64,000 nt of DNA from assembly GCA_011170375.1 (NCBI GenBank), contig DUEV01000005.1, forward strand, positions 106,231-170,230. Direction: 5' to 3'. Position numbers and translations under genes: made by a program. The notes below the pieces were generated by a model that saw nothing but the letters and a program-made list of their open reading frames with translations, was not told the DNA's origin and ran no database searches. Below are positions 1 through 8,525 of the stretch, piece after piece (positions within the stretch are counted from its first letter, which is position 1; each line of letters starts with the position of its first letter). The stretch comes from Dehalococcoidia bacterium (lineage in GTDB: Bacteria > Chloroflexota > Dehalococcoidia > Dehalococcoidales > Fen-1064).

Positions 1-1830
1 AGAGCTACGGTGGATGAGCTGACTGCCTTTATTAAGGGGCCTGACTTCCCCACCGGCGGGGTTATCCTCGGCGAAGAGGGGATCAAGAGTGCCTACGCCA
101 CCGGGCGTGGACGGATAGTGGTGCGGGCCAAGGCTTTCGTAGGGGATGCCGCCGAAGGCGGGCAGCGACAGATAGTAATTACGGAGCTACCCTTTCAGGT
201 CAACAAGGCGGCGCTTATTGAGAAGATTGCCGACCTAGTCACTAACAAAAAAATCACCGGTATCAGTGAATTACGTGACGAATCTGACCGGCAGGGGATG
301 CGTATCGTCATCCAATTGAAGCGAGATGCGCAGCCGCAGCTACTGCTTAACAGTCTGTATAAGTATACTGCCTTACAGTCTACCTTCGCCGCCAATATGC
401 TGGCGCTGGTTGATGGTCAGCCCCGGGTGCTTAGCCTCAAGGAGGCGTTGCGGTACTTCATAGACTTCCGGCGCGAAGTTGTCACCCGCCGCTCCAGGTA
501 CGAGTTAAAGCAGGCCAGGGACCGGGCGCACATTCTGGAAGGGCTCAGGGTAGCCCTTGACAATATCGATAAGGTAATTGCTACTATCCGTAAATCACGG
601 ACTACTGAGATTGCCCGACAGAACCTGATGGAGGAATTCAAATTGACTCGCGTACAGGCGGACGCCATCCTTGAGATGCCGTTGCGCCGACTGGCCGGCA
701 TGGAGCGGAACAAGATACTCGATGAACTGGCCGAGGTGCTGAAGACCATCTCTTATCTGGAGGACCTGCTGTCCACTACGGCCAGGATTCTGGGCGTGGT
801 AAAGCAGGAGTTGACTGAGCTGAAAGCTAAGTACGGTGACGAGCGGCGGACTGAGATAAGTATTGAAGGAGTGGCTGAGTTCAGCGAGGAAGACCTGATA
901 CCACACCAGAAGGTGGCGGTTATCCTCAGCAACCGTGGTTTTATTAAAAGGGTCCCGACCCGCGCCTACCGGACACAGCACCGTGGTGGTAAGGGTATCA
1001 TTGGTATCACTACCCGTGAAGAGGATGCGGCCAGACTGCTTGCGGTGGCGGATACTCACGACAACCTCTTGTTGCTGACCAACCGCGGGCGGTGTTTCAG
1101 CCTGAAGTGCTATGAACTTCCAGCAGACAGCTCCCGGGTGGGTAAGGGTATGGCCGTAGTCAACCTCTTCTCTATTCCTGAGGATGAGAAGGTCGTCGAT
1201 ATTGTTGTTGTGCCAGAATTCATACCCGATACCTTTCTGGTGATGGCAACCCGTCTCGGTGAGGTAAAGAAGACATCACTGGACAAGTTCGCGGTGGTCC
1301 GTAGCAGTGGGCTGCTGTGTATGGATGTTGAGTCTAATGATGAGCTGCTAGCCGGCCGTCTGGCAACGGATCAGGATGATGTTATGCTGGTAACGAGGAA
1401 GGGGCAGTCCATCAGGTTTGCCGTATCCAGTATTAGAGCGAGTTCGCGTACCAGTGGTGGGGTGAGAGGTATCCGGCTCTCAACCGGCGACGAGGTGATT
1501 GGTGCGGGTACGGCATATACAAAGGCCTTCATGCTAGTAGTTACCAGTGAAGGCTTTGGTAAACTCACCCCGGTAACAGACTACCCGAAGCAGCATCGTG
1601 CTGGTGGCGGGGTCAGGACATTCAAGACGGTTGAGAAGACAGGAGAGCTGGTTAGTGCTCGGATAGTCATACCGTCCCAGGAGGTCATGTTCATTTCTTC
1701 TAAAGGAATCGTTACCCGGACGCCGGTGAAGGGCATCACAGTTCAGGGCAGGAGTACCCAGGGGGTGACGCTGATGCGACCTGCCGAAGGTGATGAGGTG
1801 GTCGCCGTTACCCAGATGGAAGTGGATTGA
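1..1830 (+). CDS. gyrA: DNA gyrase subunit A, 3' part
   Basis: Breakage-reunion subunit of DNA gyrase, which supercoils DNA with GyrB. The gene enters the window already open (the first three codons read in frame), so the N-terminal winged-helix region with the catalytic tyrosine is missing; about 609 residues remain. What is visible starts in the tower/coiled-coil part (KGPDFPTGG near base 30) and runs through the long coiled-coil to the six-bladed C-terminal DNA-wrapping domain. A GyrA box reading QHRGGKG lies at bases 976-996; this box is known to distinguish GyrA from ParC. The C-terminus ends in a short acidic tail. Nothing follows for 109 bases. Family assignment is secure. Confidence 0.96.
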   Translation, partial: RATVDELTAFIKGPDFPTGGVILGEEGIKSAYATGRGRIVVRAKAFVGDAAEGGQRQIVITELPFQVNKAALIEKIADLVTNKKITGISELRDESDRQGMRIVIQLKRDAQPQLLLNSLYKYTALQSTFAANMLALVDGQPRVLSLKEALRYFIDFRREVVTRRSRYELKQARDRAHILEGLRVALDNIDKVIATIRKSRTTEIARQNLMEEFKLTRVQADAILEMPLRRLAGMERNKILDELAEVLKTISYLEDLLSTTARILGVVKQELTELKAKYGDERRTEISIEGVAEFSEEDLIPHQKVAVILSNRGFIKRVPTRAYRTQHRGGKGIIGITTREEDAARLLAVADTHDNLLLLTNRGRCFSLKCYELPADSSRVGKGMAVVNLFSIPEDEKVVDIVVVPEFIPDTFLVMATRLGEVKKTSLDKFAVVRSSGLLCMDVESNDELLAGRLATDQDDVMLVTRKGQSIRFAVSSIRASSRTSGGVRGIRLSTGDEVIGAGTAYTKAFMLVVTSEGFGKLTPVTDYPKQHRAGGGVRTFKTVEKTGELVSARIVIPSQEVMFISSKGIVTRTPVKGITVQGRSTQGVTLMRPAEGDEVVAVTQMEVD

Positions 1831-1939
1831 CCAGCGGTTGACTTAGATACATACTACCCACTACCTCGCAAGACATACCCTCGTTGCCTAGCTGGGGCAG
1901 AACTACTGCTCTGTATTCCTTTTCAGAGGAGGATGGCAC

Positions 1940-2554
1940 GTGGACATACAATGCCGCCCAATGAGAGTCAGTGATTACGGAGTCGTGGAGTCACAGCACT
2001 GGGCATCTGCCAACCAGGTGGCAGAGTATGCTGAACGCCAGGGCATTGCTTCGATGCTGGCATTCGTAGGCCAACAGTGCGTTGGTCAGCTATACTTGCA
2101 GGAGTATGACACTGAGTTCAGCGAGCCCGGAGGCTGGACCGGTGAACGGCCTTGGGCTGACTTCCAGATTGTGGAGCCTCTCGGTCTGGGTGGCCGGTTC
2201 CTGACACTCGGCTGCTATCACGTGGGAGGGATGCCCGATGGCTCCAGGGACAGGTCTCTCTGGGGGAAGGGAATCGGCACAACCCTCCTGAAGGCCGTAA
2301 TCGAGTGGTATCGAGGCCAGACGGCTATTGGCGGGCTGATGTCCTGGGCTCTAGTTTCTGGCTGCGGGCAGCTCCTGCAATGGGCCGGTCAGATGCCGCA
2401 TATTTTGTACCGGCAACACGGCTTTCGTGAGATTAAACGGATTGATGACCCCCGCTGGACCAAAGCCATCGCTGATATTGACCCGGAGGAAGCAAAGGAA
2501 GACCTGACGGTGCTGAGGGTTATGCTCCTCTCTGCTGACAGGCCGTCTCGCTGA
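1940..2554 (+). CDS. GNAT-family N-acetyltransferase
   Basis: Probable acyl-CoA-dependent N-acyltransferase of unknown substrate, 204 residues. The acetyl-CoA-binding segment is visible as LWGKGIGTTLLKAVIEW near residues 113-129 (the R/Q-x-x-G-x-G/A loop followed by a helix). The N-terminus (RPMRVSDYG) is the usual first strand/helix of a GNAT fold, and a later YRQHGF segment resembles the family's C-terminal 'GF' element. The start is GTG at 1940, chosen because AGAGGAGG lies 8 bases upstream. Its last 35 bases overlap convergently with the radical SAM gene on the other strand. Confidence 0.75.
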   Translation: MDIQCRPMRVSDYGVVESQHWASANQVAEYAERQGIASMLAFVGQQCVGQLYLQEYDTEFSEPGGWTGERPWADFQIVEPLGLGGRFLTLGCYHVGGMPDGSRDRSLWGKGIGTTLLKAVIEWYRGQTAIGGLMSWALVSGCGQLLQWAGQMPHILYRQHGFREIKRIDDPRWTKAIADIDPEEAKEDLTVLRVMLLSADRPSR

Positions 2555-4355
2555 GTTCCAGCCCACAGGCGTTGCAAGGACCCTCACGACAGTCCGGCGT
2601 CTGGACACCCTCCAGGGCACGCTGATACTCCCTCTTGAGGAAGTCGGCGGTAACACCAGTATCGATATGTCCCCAGGGGAGTAACTCGTCAAGTGAGCGC
2701 TGTCTTCGGGCATAGAAATCGATATCCAGGCTGGCATCCGCGAAGGCTCGTTGCCAGTTATCGAATTTAAAGTGCTCGTCCCAGGCATCAAAGACCGCCC
2801 CAAGCTCCCAGGCACGGTGGATGACCTGCCCCAACCGGCGGTCTCCCCGGGACATTGCCGCCTCGAGCAGGCTCGTTTCCGGGTCCTGCCACGATATTCT
2901 GGTGCCTTTGCGGCGCAGCCCTACCTTGAGCACTTCGTGCCTGGCGTTAAGCTCCTTCTCGCTTATCTGAGCTACCCACTGGAAGGGTGTGTGGGGTTTG
3001 GGTACGAATGTTGAGAGGTTGATTCGTAATTGAGGGGTTCGACCGGCAACACTTCTACCGAGGGAGCGGGTCTTGTCCACCAGATGGACAATCTCCTCGA
3101 CGTCCTCCATAGTCTCCCCGGGCAGGCCGAGCATAAAGTAGAGCTTGAGACTGGTCCAGCCCCGGACGAAAATTTCGGCGAAGGTCTCCAGTATCTCGTC
3201 CTCGGTGATGTTTTTATTGATTATACGCCGCAATCTTTCGCTCCCTGCCTCCGGAGCAAAGGTGAGGCCGATTTTCTTGCGTCTTGATAGGGCTTCTATC
3301 AGCGGTGCATTGAAGGTGTTGATGTAGAGGCTCGGCAGCGACAGAGTGACGTTGTCGAGGCTGTCGGAAAGCTGCGTTACCACTTGGTCAATACCGGGGT
3401 AATCGCTCGTACTCAGCGAGACCAGAGAAATCTCACCGTAACCACAATCGTTGACCAGTTTCTCGGCGGCTTCCACCACGTCCGTCAGGGGACGTTCCCT
3501 CACTGGTCGGTAGATGATACCTGCCTGGCAGAAGCGGCAACCGCGGGTGCACCCCCGCTGAATCTCCACCGCTCCCCGGTCATGGGTAACCTCGATATTG
3601 GGGACTACTGGTCGGGTGACGGGAGGTGACAGCTTGGAAACCACCCGCTTGCGGATGGTGGGGCTGGCCTCCGGTGTAGTAGGGGTGATGCTCTTTATGA
3701 TGCCATCCGGTTGATATTCAACCCGGTAGAAACTGGGTACGTAAACACCATCGATAGCAGCAACCTGGCGTAGCAGCTGTTCCCTGGTCTGTCCTGCCTG
3801 CCTCCCCTCCCGAAAGGCATCCAGCAGTTCCAGCACCACCTCTTCACCATCGCCGATGACAAAGAGGTCGATGAAGTCGGCCATTGGCTCCGGATTTAGG
3901 GCACAGCTACCGCCGGCGATGATAAGTGGGTGAGAGTCTTCCCTTTCCGTGGTTCGCAGTGGTATCCCTGCCAGACTAAGGATTTCGAGGACGTTGGTGT
4001 AGGTGAGCTCGTAGCCCAGGGAAAACCCGATGATGTCGAAGTCGGTGAGAGGTCGCCGCGACTCGAGACTGAAGAGGGGAATTCCGGCCGACCTCATTTC
4101 GGCGGCCATGTCCACCCACGGGGCAAAGACCCGCTCGGCGAGAACATTCGGCTGGTTATTGAGCAGTTCGTAGAGGATGGGCAGGGCCATGTTGGACATG
4201 CCGATTTCGTAAACATCTGGATAGGAGAGGACGATACGGATGGGGGTCTCGTCCCAGTCCTTGGTGATGCTGTTCCACTCACCGCCGGTATAGCGGGCGG
4301 GGCGGGTAACACGGTGGAGTATTTTATCGAGATTGGTCAATATCTTCCCCAACAT
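2520..4355 (-). CDS. TIGR03960-type B12-binding/radical SAM protein
   Basis: Radical SAM enzyme of 611 residues whose reaction is not established for the family. The N-terminal third has the shape of a vestigial B12-binding domain (PDVYEIGMSN near residues 46-55). The [4Fe-4S]/SAM motif C-x3-C-x2-C is at Cys269, Cys273 and Cys276, followed by the TIM-barrel region and the GLPGET segment typical of this group. The C-terminus has a further small Cys cluster (CREGPCNACGLE). In many bacteria this protein is fused or adjacent to a TIGR03936 partner and ribosomal protein L21; neither is present here. A TATAAT lies 5 bases before the ATG with no Shine-Dalgarno sequence, suggesting a leaderless message. 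Confidence 0.88.
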   Translation of the reverse strand: MLGKILTNLDKILHRVTRPARYTGGEWNSITKDWDETPIRIVLSYPDVYEIGMSNMALPILYELLNNQPNVLAERVFAPWVDMAAEMRSAGIPLFSLESRRPLTDFDIIGFSLGYELTYTNVLEILSLAGIPLRTTEREDSHPLIIAGGSCALNPEPMADFIDLFVIGDGEEVVLELLDAFREGRQAGQTREQLLRQVAAIDGVYVPSFYRVEYQPDGIIKSITPTTPEASPTIRKRVVSKLSPPVTRPVVPNIEVTHDRGAVEIQRGCTRGCRFCQAGIIYRPVRERPLTDVVEAAEKLVNDCGYGEISLVSLSTSDYPGIDQVVTQLSDSLDNVTLSLPSLYINTFNAPLIEALSRRKKIGLTFAPEAGSERLRRIINKNITEDEILETFAEIFVRGWTSLKLYFMLGLPGETMEDVEEIVHLVDKTRSLGRSVAGRTPQLRINLSTFVPKPHTPFQWVAQISEKELNARHEVLKVGLRRKGTRISWQDPETSLLEAAMSRGDRRLGQVIHRAWELGAVFDAWDEHFKFDNWQRAFADASLDIDFYARRQRSLDELLPWGHIDTGVTADFLKREYQRALEGVQTPDCREGPCNACGLELSETACQQRGA

Positions 4356-4360
4356 GGGTT

Positions 4361-4366
4361 ATTATA
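4361..4366 (-). promoter_or_regulatory. -10 element of the radical SAM gene
   Basis: TATAAT on the minus strand, separated by only five bases (AACCC) from the ATG at 4355. The expected start of transcription would fall on the start codon, matching the absence of a ribosome binding site. No good -35 hexamer is seen 16-18 bases further upstream. Confidence 0.5.
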
Positions 4367-4459
4367 CGTTAATTCAGGGGAAGCAGGCCAGCGGTCAGGT
4401 CGGATGTAATGTAAAAAGACTGGGGGTGGAGGTGATGACTGGAAGGGGGAAATTAGCAC

Positions 4460-4831
4460 CTAGACGCCTGCGGTTCTGAGGTAGTGCAGAAACCAGAGAA
4501 GCTTTGTTTCTTCATCCTTGCTGATTTCGGAAAGCGAGTAACCGCCTGGGGCATGTTCGGTATCAACAGGATACAGGTCCCAGAACTCTACCTGGCCGGT
4601 GGCCAGCTTAAGATATATGGGCAATACGCCAAGGGCGCCTGCCAGCTGACGGACAAGCTTCGGGGACGGTTTACGGTCGCCTTCTTCAAGCATGGTGATA
4701 TAAGAACGCTTGACGCCGACTTTCTCAGCGAGGTCACTGACAGTTAATTGCTGTGACTCGCGAAGCTGACGTAGAATCTCGCCGAAGCTCCCCGGAGCAG
4801 CTTGCTTTGAGCGTTTTTTCCCTCGTTGCAT
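4460..4831 (-). CDS. XRE-family helix-turn-helix regulator
   Basis: DNA-binding transcriptional regulator, 123 residues. A single HTH_3/Cro-C1 domain is clear: GEILRQLRESQQLTVSDLAEKVGV, then the recognition region KRSYITMLEEGDRKPSP. It is followed by a short C-terminal helical extension of unknown role. The start is taken as the ATG at 4831 rather than further upstream because a TTGACA/TACTAT promoter places transcription start exactly on that codon. It is divergent from a small zinc-ribbon gene, with the two promoters lying back to back, so auto-regulation and control of the neighbour are likely. Ligand or signal cannot be inferred. Confidence 0.85.
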   Translation of the reverse strand: MQRGKKRSKQAAPGSFGEILRQLRESQQLTVSDLAEKVGVKRSYITMLEEGDRKPSPKLVRQLAGALGVLPIYLKLATGQVEFWDLYPVDTEHAPGGYSLSEISKDEETKLLWFLHYLRTAGV

Positions 4832-4837
4832 ACATTT

Positions 4838-4867
4838 ATAGTAACAATAAGTCGTGTAATATGTCAA
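4838..4867 (-). promoter_or_regulatory. Promoter of the XRE regulator
   Basis: Minus strand: TTGACA at 4862-4867 and TACTAT at 4838-4843 with an 18-base spacer. The predicted first transcribed base is about 4831, the A of the start codon, so the message is probably leaderless. No ribosome binding site is present. Confidence 0.65.
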
Positions 4868-4885
4868 GAAGCCCATTTGTATATA

Positions 4886-4930
4886 TTGACAAATATGCAA
4901 TATGGTGTTAGATTAGTCACAAAATGTGAC
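4886..4930 (+). promoter_or_regulatory. Promoter and palindrome before the zinc-ribbon gene
   Basis: TTGACA at 4886-4891, 17-base spacer, TAGATT at 4909-4914. At the expected transcription start lies a GTCAC-AAAAT-GTGAC inverted repeat (4916-4930), a candidate operator for the divergent XRE protein. Confidence 0.6.
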
Positions 4931-4991
4931 ACTAGAGTGTTTGGAGGTTGGTGAGAACGTAAGGAGCCATGATAAAGGGAGGAGTGTACAG

Positions 4992-5189
4992 ATGGAGACC
5001 TGTCCCAAGTGTAATCATGATATCCTCGTATATGACCTTCACACCAAGTCAGCCAGATGCCTGTCAACGGAATGTCAATACATAGAACGAATGGATCACG
5101 AGCAGTACTCCAGGCGGTTTGAGGGAGAGGGAAAAACCCTGGCACACGAACTGTCTTTCGTCCGGAATTACGTAATTACTGCGATGTAA
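4992..5189 (+). CDS. Small zinc-ribbon-like protein
   Basis: Protein of 65 residues, not recognised by name. It begins METCPKC and shows CxxC, then a second pair of Cys about 14 and 19 residues later (C..STEC), the spacing of a small treble-clef or zinc-ribbon. The rest is polar with a hydrophobic tail. The start is the ATG at 4992 because GGGAGGA lies about 8 bases upstream; an upstream in-frame ATG near 4926 would lie next to the predicted transcription start and has no ribosome binding site. It is divergent from, and probably controlled by, the XRE regulator. Confidence 0.6.
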   Translation: METCPKCNHDILVYDLHTKSARCLSTECQYIERMDHEQYSRRFEGEGKTLAHELSFVRNYVITAM

Positions 5190-5208
5190 TTAACCACGCT
5201 CTTTCCGC

Positions 5209-6021
5209 TTAGTCCTCGTCCAGCTTGGAGAGGTCGAACTTCATGCCGTCCCGCGCGGCGATTACCTTCACGCCGGTCTTTTCTGTTAGCTCCCGGGCTA
5301 CCTCCCACGGCTTGGCCCGCCAGACGCCCATGCCGAAGTGAGTCAGGATAGCCGCCTTTGGTTTTATTTCATTGACGATGCGCTCGACATCGGGTACCGA
5401 GAGGTGGTCTATCGGCATGTTGGGGTGGCTTTCGGGGGTGCGGGGTTCCATGAAGACCAGGTTGATAAGCAGGAGTTCGCTGTTGCTGTAGTATCCCGGC
5501 AGACCGTCGAAGTAGTGGGTATCGGCGATATAGGAAAAGGTGTGGTGGGGTGTGGTGAAGGCCATGCCGTAGGTCTCCACCGGATGTATGTGTCGTACCG
5601 GGGTGGCGAAGGAGACATCTCCAATCGTGTAGGTCTTACCTGTTTCCAGTATCTCGATGGCATCGAGTCGCTCCCGCAGGTAATCGAGCAGTATCGGCTC
5701 GGTCTCGAAGGCGTCCGCGGGGGCAAACAAACGTCCGTGACTTTTGAACCCACCCTGGGTCATTGCCTCAACCATGATGTTAACGTCGGCGGCGTGGTCA
5801 AGGTGGCGGTGGGAGACGATGATGGCGCTGAGATTCTCCGTCTTGAGCTTACGCTTGGTGGTCTGGACGATACAGCCGGGCCCGGGGTCAATCAAAATCT
5901 CCGTGCCGCCGAGATTCAGCCATAGACCTCCCGACGCCAGAATCTGGGTGATTATCATGAATCGAGCGCCACCAGTACCGAGAAATGTTATAGTGTCATT
6001 TGCCTGTTTTTTGCCTTTCAC
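5209..6021 (-). CDS. MBL-fold metallohydrolase
   Basis: Metallo-beta-lactamase-fold hydrolase of 270 residues, probably binding two metals. The HxHxDH metal motif reads SHRHLDHAAD near residues 90-99. Further candidate ligands are a His near 149 (RHIHP), ADTH near 171 and THFG near 233. The protein begins with the TFLGTGGA segment seen in RNase Z/PhnP-like enzymes, but no exosite arm is seen, so the substrate is open (a nucleic acid or small phosphodiester is possible). The start is GTG at 6021, three bases downstream of the predicted transcription start of a TTGTAA/TATAGT promoter. Confidence 0.82.
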   Translation of the reverse strand: MKGKKQANDTITFLGTGGARFMIITQILASGGLWLNLGGTEILIDPGPGCIVQTTKRKLKTENLSAIIVSHRHLDHAADVNIMVEAMTQGGFKSHGRLFAPADAFETEPILLDYLRERLDAIEILETGKTYTIGDVSFATPVRHIHPVETYGMAFTTPHHTFSYIADTHYFDGLPGYYSNSELLLINLVFMEPRTPESHPNMPIDHLSVPDVERIVNEIKPKAAILTHFGMGVWRAKPWEVARELTEKTGVKVIAARDGMKFDLSKLDED

Positions 6022-6030
6022 GTTGGTCTT

Positions 6031-6059
6031 ACTATAGCCGATGGCCGTAATTATTACAA
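6031..6059 (-). promoter_or_regulatory. Promoter of the MBL-fold gene
   Basis: Minus strand TTGTAA (6054-6059), 17-base spacer, TATAGT (6031-6036). The predicted start is near 6024, only three bases before the GTG start codon. Confidence 0.5.
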
Positions 6060-6064
6060 TGGTT

Positions 6065-6093
6065 TTGACCTTGCGGTGGAGGCCGATTACAAT
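6065..6093 (+). promoter_or_regulatory. Promoter of the HIT gene
   Basis: TTGACC at 6065-6070, exactly 17 bases, TACAAT at 6088-6093. It sits 33 bases before a GAGGAGG ribosome binding site and the ATG of the HIT gene. Confidence 0.7.
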
Positions 6094-6125
6094 AGGGGTG
6101 TCGATTACCCGGTGAGGAGGTTGTT

Positions 6126-6602
6126 ATGGAGCCGATTTGGGCGCCCTGGAGGATAGAGTATATCCGGATGGAAAAGCCAGCCGGGTGCATACTGTGCGAG
6201 AAGCCTGGAGAAGACAATGACGTGGTTAACTACATCCTGTACCGGGCAGAGAAGAACTTTATTATGTTAAATAGCTACCCCTATAATCCTGGACACTTGC
6301 TGATAGTCCCCTACCGCCATGTGGCCAGTATGGAGGAGTTGACTGCAGAGGAGCTTCACGAGCATATTGAAGTCGTCAGTCGCTGCATCGAGGTGCTGAG
6401 GGAGGTGTTTAACCCTGCTGGCTTTAATGTTGGTATGAACCTCGGCAGGGTGGCTGGGGCCGGCATTGACGACCACATTCACAGCCATATCGTACCGCGC
6501 TGGCAGGGGGACAACAACTTCATGCCGGTAGTTGCCGATACCCGCGTGGTCCCGCAGGCCCTTGAGGATACCTACAAGCAGCTTGAGGGCAGGTTCCGAT
6601 GA
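6126..6602 (+). CDS. HIT-family hydrolase/phosphorylase
   Basis: Histidine-triad nucleotide-binding protein of 158 residues, in the Ap4A-phosphorylase-like branch. The triad is seen as HIHSHIVPRW near residues 120-129, where the middle His is the nucleophile in characterised members. An N-terminal WAPWR segment and CILCE are typical of this branch. It likely cleaves or phosphorolyses dinucleoside polyphosphates or a related nucleotide. GAGGAGG lies just before the ATG. It overlaps the next small gene by ATGA, implying translational coupling. Confidence 0.88.
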   Translation: MEPIWAPWRIEYIRMEKPAGCILCEKPGEDNDVVNYILYRAEKNFIMLNSYPYNPGHLLIVPYRHVASMEELTAEELHEHIEVVSRCIEVLREVFNPAGFNVGMNLGRVAGAGIDDHIHSHIVPRWQGDNNFMPVVADTRVVPQALEDTYKQLEGRFR

Positions 6603-6751
6603 CACACTCGGTGTCGGAGCGGAAGATAAGATGTCCCGCCTGTGAAAAGCTCTACCCCATTAGCAAGCTCCGTGAGCACCAGCAGAGATGTCCGGAGATG
6701 GCACGGCTGGACCGCGAAATCCCGGAGCGTGGCAGGAACCTTCGCAAATGA
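6599..6751 (+). CDS. 50-residue C2HC zinc-finger-like protein
   Basis: Very short gene, start ATG at 6599 inside the end of the HIT gene (ATGA overlap), stop at 6749-6751. The protein carries CPACEKLYPISKLREHQQRC, a C-x2-C-x11-H-x4-C arrangement resembling a C2HC zinc finger, followed by a basic tail. The overlap with a conserved gene and the complete metal-ligand set argue that it is real. Function unknown; RNA or protein binding is possible. Confidence 0.6.
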   Translation: MTHSVSERKIRCPACEKLYPISKLREHQQRCPEMARLDREIPERGRNLRK

Positions 6752-6759
6752 CCTGAAAT

Positions 6760-7065
6760 CTAGTCCTTGATAATCTTGGCCGTTTCCAGTTCTCTGAGAA
6801 ACTCATTCATTTCAATGGCTGTCATTGTCAGAGGCTCAAGGGTTCCTCTGGAGCCCAGCGCTGAGGAGACACGCGCTACCGCTTCGTTGCTGGGGGCTTC
6901 GAGCAGGTTCATGAAGTCGTAGGGACCCAGTAGCGCATATTGGGCCAGTATCTTGGCACCCATCGCCTCCACTTCCTTGTTCACCTCCTGGATTCGGCGA
7001 GGATTGTTCGTGATAGTCTTTCTCCCCTCGCTCGTAAGCTTGGTTAGCATGAGAAAATAAGGCAT
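6760..7065 (-). CDS. GYD-domain protein
   Basis: Small protein of 101 residues matching the GYD family (named for a conserved Gly-Tyr-Asp); here the motif reads LLGPYDFMNLLEAP near residues 45-58, inside a ferredoxin-like alpha/beta fold. Family function is unknown. The start is the ATG at 7065 (MPYFLML) because GGAGG stands 9 bases upstream; the in-frame GTG three codons earlier overlaps that ribosome binding site. It converges with the HIT/zinc-finger pair. Confidence 0.8.
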   Translation of the reverse strand: MPYFLMLTKLTSEGRKTITNNPRRIQEVNKEVEAMGAKILAQYALLGPYDFMNLLEAPSNEAVARVSSALGSRGTLEPLTMTAIEMNEFLRELETAKIIKD

Positions 7066-7245
7066 GTCTTTCACCTCCTATAGTGTCCTCCGCCTCCGTG
7101 ACTTCGGACAATAACTATAGCATAATTTGGTGTCGCAATATAGCTATTTATTTTACTTTTTAATCATATCGGGTACTTTCTCTTACTGGAATTGTTAAGA
7201 TTCATAATATCCCAAAGCCCAGAATAGCCTAGAGTGCTATTAGTC

Positions 7246-7740
7246 TCATTGAGGAAAAATTCGCAGGTCTACCGTTGGGTACCAGTAGTGAGTCCCTCCC
7301 CAGTCAGTCTCACTGATTACCCCCCAAGACAGGGTTTCACAGTTATTTAGTAAATAGAATTTCTCGGGATCCCAGGATTCCACACCCATGAATTCTGGCA
7401 TAGGCCCGCCTATAACAGTTGCACATACAGAGACACTTTGCTCCCTGTATACTTTAAAAGTCCCACGTATAAAAGAAGTATCACCTTGACTATCAGTCGT
7501 CTTTTGCTCGCTCACTCGTTCTCCACCAGATTTGTCTATCTCGACATCGAGTAATGCATCCGTCCATGGAGCCTCGTAAAAATTATCGCTTACAGTGACA
7601 TGAACCCTGGCTTCCACAATCACGTTTACGTAATTATCCTTTGAGTTTGAACAACCTGCCTTATCAGACTCGTCACACCCACCTGTGCCAATAAATAGCA
7701 CCATTAATACTACCCCAATGACAACCAATTTCCTTTTCAC
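7246..7740 (-). CDS. Putative lipoprotein
   Basis: 164 residues, not recognised. A type II signal peptide is clear: basic MKRK, a hydrophobic stretch and the lipobox IGTGGC with Cys at about residue 22. The mature part contains beta-rich sequence with a segment (TTDSQGDTSFIRGTFKVY) reminiscent of Ig-like carboxypeptidase-regulatory repeats, and several Cys. A ribosome binding site (AGGAGG) lies about 11 bases before the ATG. It is part of an AT-richer block of unfamiliar genes next to tRNA-Glu. Confidence 0.6.
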   Translation of the reverse strand: MKRKLVVIGVVLMVLFIGTGGCDESDKAGCSNSKDNYVNVIVEARVHVTVSDNFYEAPWTDALLDVEIDKSGGERVSEQKTTDSQGDTSFIRGTFKVYREQSVSVCATVIGGPMPEFMGVESWDPEKFYLLNNCETLSWGVISETDWGGTHYWYPTVDLRIFPQ

Positions 7741-7934
7741 TGTCGATTATAACCTCCTATTTCCGCAGAAACATGCGATTCGTACGTAGGACGCAAATAA
7801 TACTATCGCATAAACTGTACGTAAAAATAAAGTACCCTTCCCCATGCATAATAGATAGTAACTGAAATCGTTCCCGCAGAATATGAGAATTTCGACTGTT
7901 TCATTCAATGTGGGGCGTAGTAGATAAACACGCC

Positions 7935-8450
7935 TCAGTCGATGCTTTGGTCCTGCTCAACCCTTGACCTGTACTGCCTGCCATCCTGGTCTACCACTGC
8001 TATACACCATTTGTGCTGCTTTATCAGTCCTGTTTGACTTGATTCGATAACAAAGGCAACCCAGCCGGTTACAGTCATTCCGCTTGTGACGGTGGATGGT
8101 AACTCCAGTATCTCATCGTTCGTGCAGACATCATACGTACGGCGGTCATCGAGTCTGATTCTGGCATTGCCTCGCCACGCTGTTCTGAGTTTATGTGGTG
8201 TGAGATTCAGGCTCTTATTTTCCCTAGCTGCCAGGAGAACTTGACTTACTGTCATATCGGCCTGAGATCTATTGAGTACAACGACATTGAGCCTCATCAC
8301 TACACATCCAGCTGAATCCAATAGATATGACCAATCTACTATATAGGGTGCAAGTTTAGCCCGACTCTTTATAATCCTAGATGCTTCTGAAGCTACCAGC
8401 AGTCCAGTTCTGATATTTTCGTTAGCATCAATCAATGTTGTCCATCTCAT
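7935..8450 (-). CDS. Hypothetical protein
   Basis: 171 residues, not recognised. No signal peptide, transmembrane helix or known motif. The middle reads like a small beta-sandwich (alternating hydrophobic strands, VVVLNRSQADMTVSQVLLAA). It lies in the AT-rich block between two lipoprotein genes on the same strand, with 194 bases of gene-free sequence downstream. Upstream of the ATG, GGAGCGG is a weak ribosome binding site. A host-accessory or surface-associated role is only a guess from context. Confidence 0.5.
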   Translation of the reverse strand: MRWTTLIDANENIRTGLLVASEASRIIKSRAKLAPYIVDWSYLLDSAGCVVMRLNVVVLNRSQADMTVSQVLLAARENKSLNLTPHKLRTAWRGNARIRLDDRRTYDVCTNDEILELPSTVTSGMTVTGWVAFVIESSQTGLIKQHKWCIAVVDQDGRQYRSRVEQDQSID

Positions 8451-8525
8451 ACTACCGCTCCTCTGAAGACCTGCTAGCCTCCTTTTCTAATTAGGGTGTA
8501 AACCAGTTGACTACTGGATTTATTA

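Noticed and set aside
195-1568. Several long reading frames antisense to gyrA, and similar frames opposite other genes
   Set aside because: They are shadows of well-supported genes, with no ribosome binding sites and biased composition.
5165-5190. GAATTACGTAATTACTGCG near 5165 as another partition-like site
   Set aside because: Only partial resemblance; the GCGCAA core is missing.
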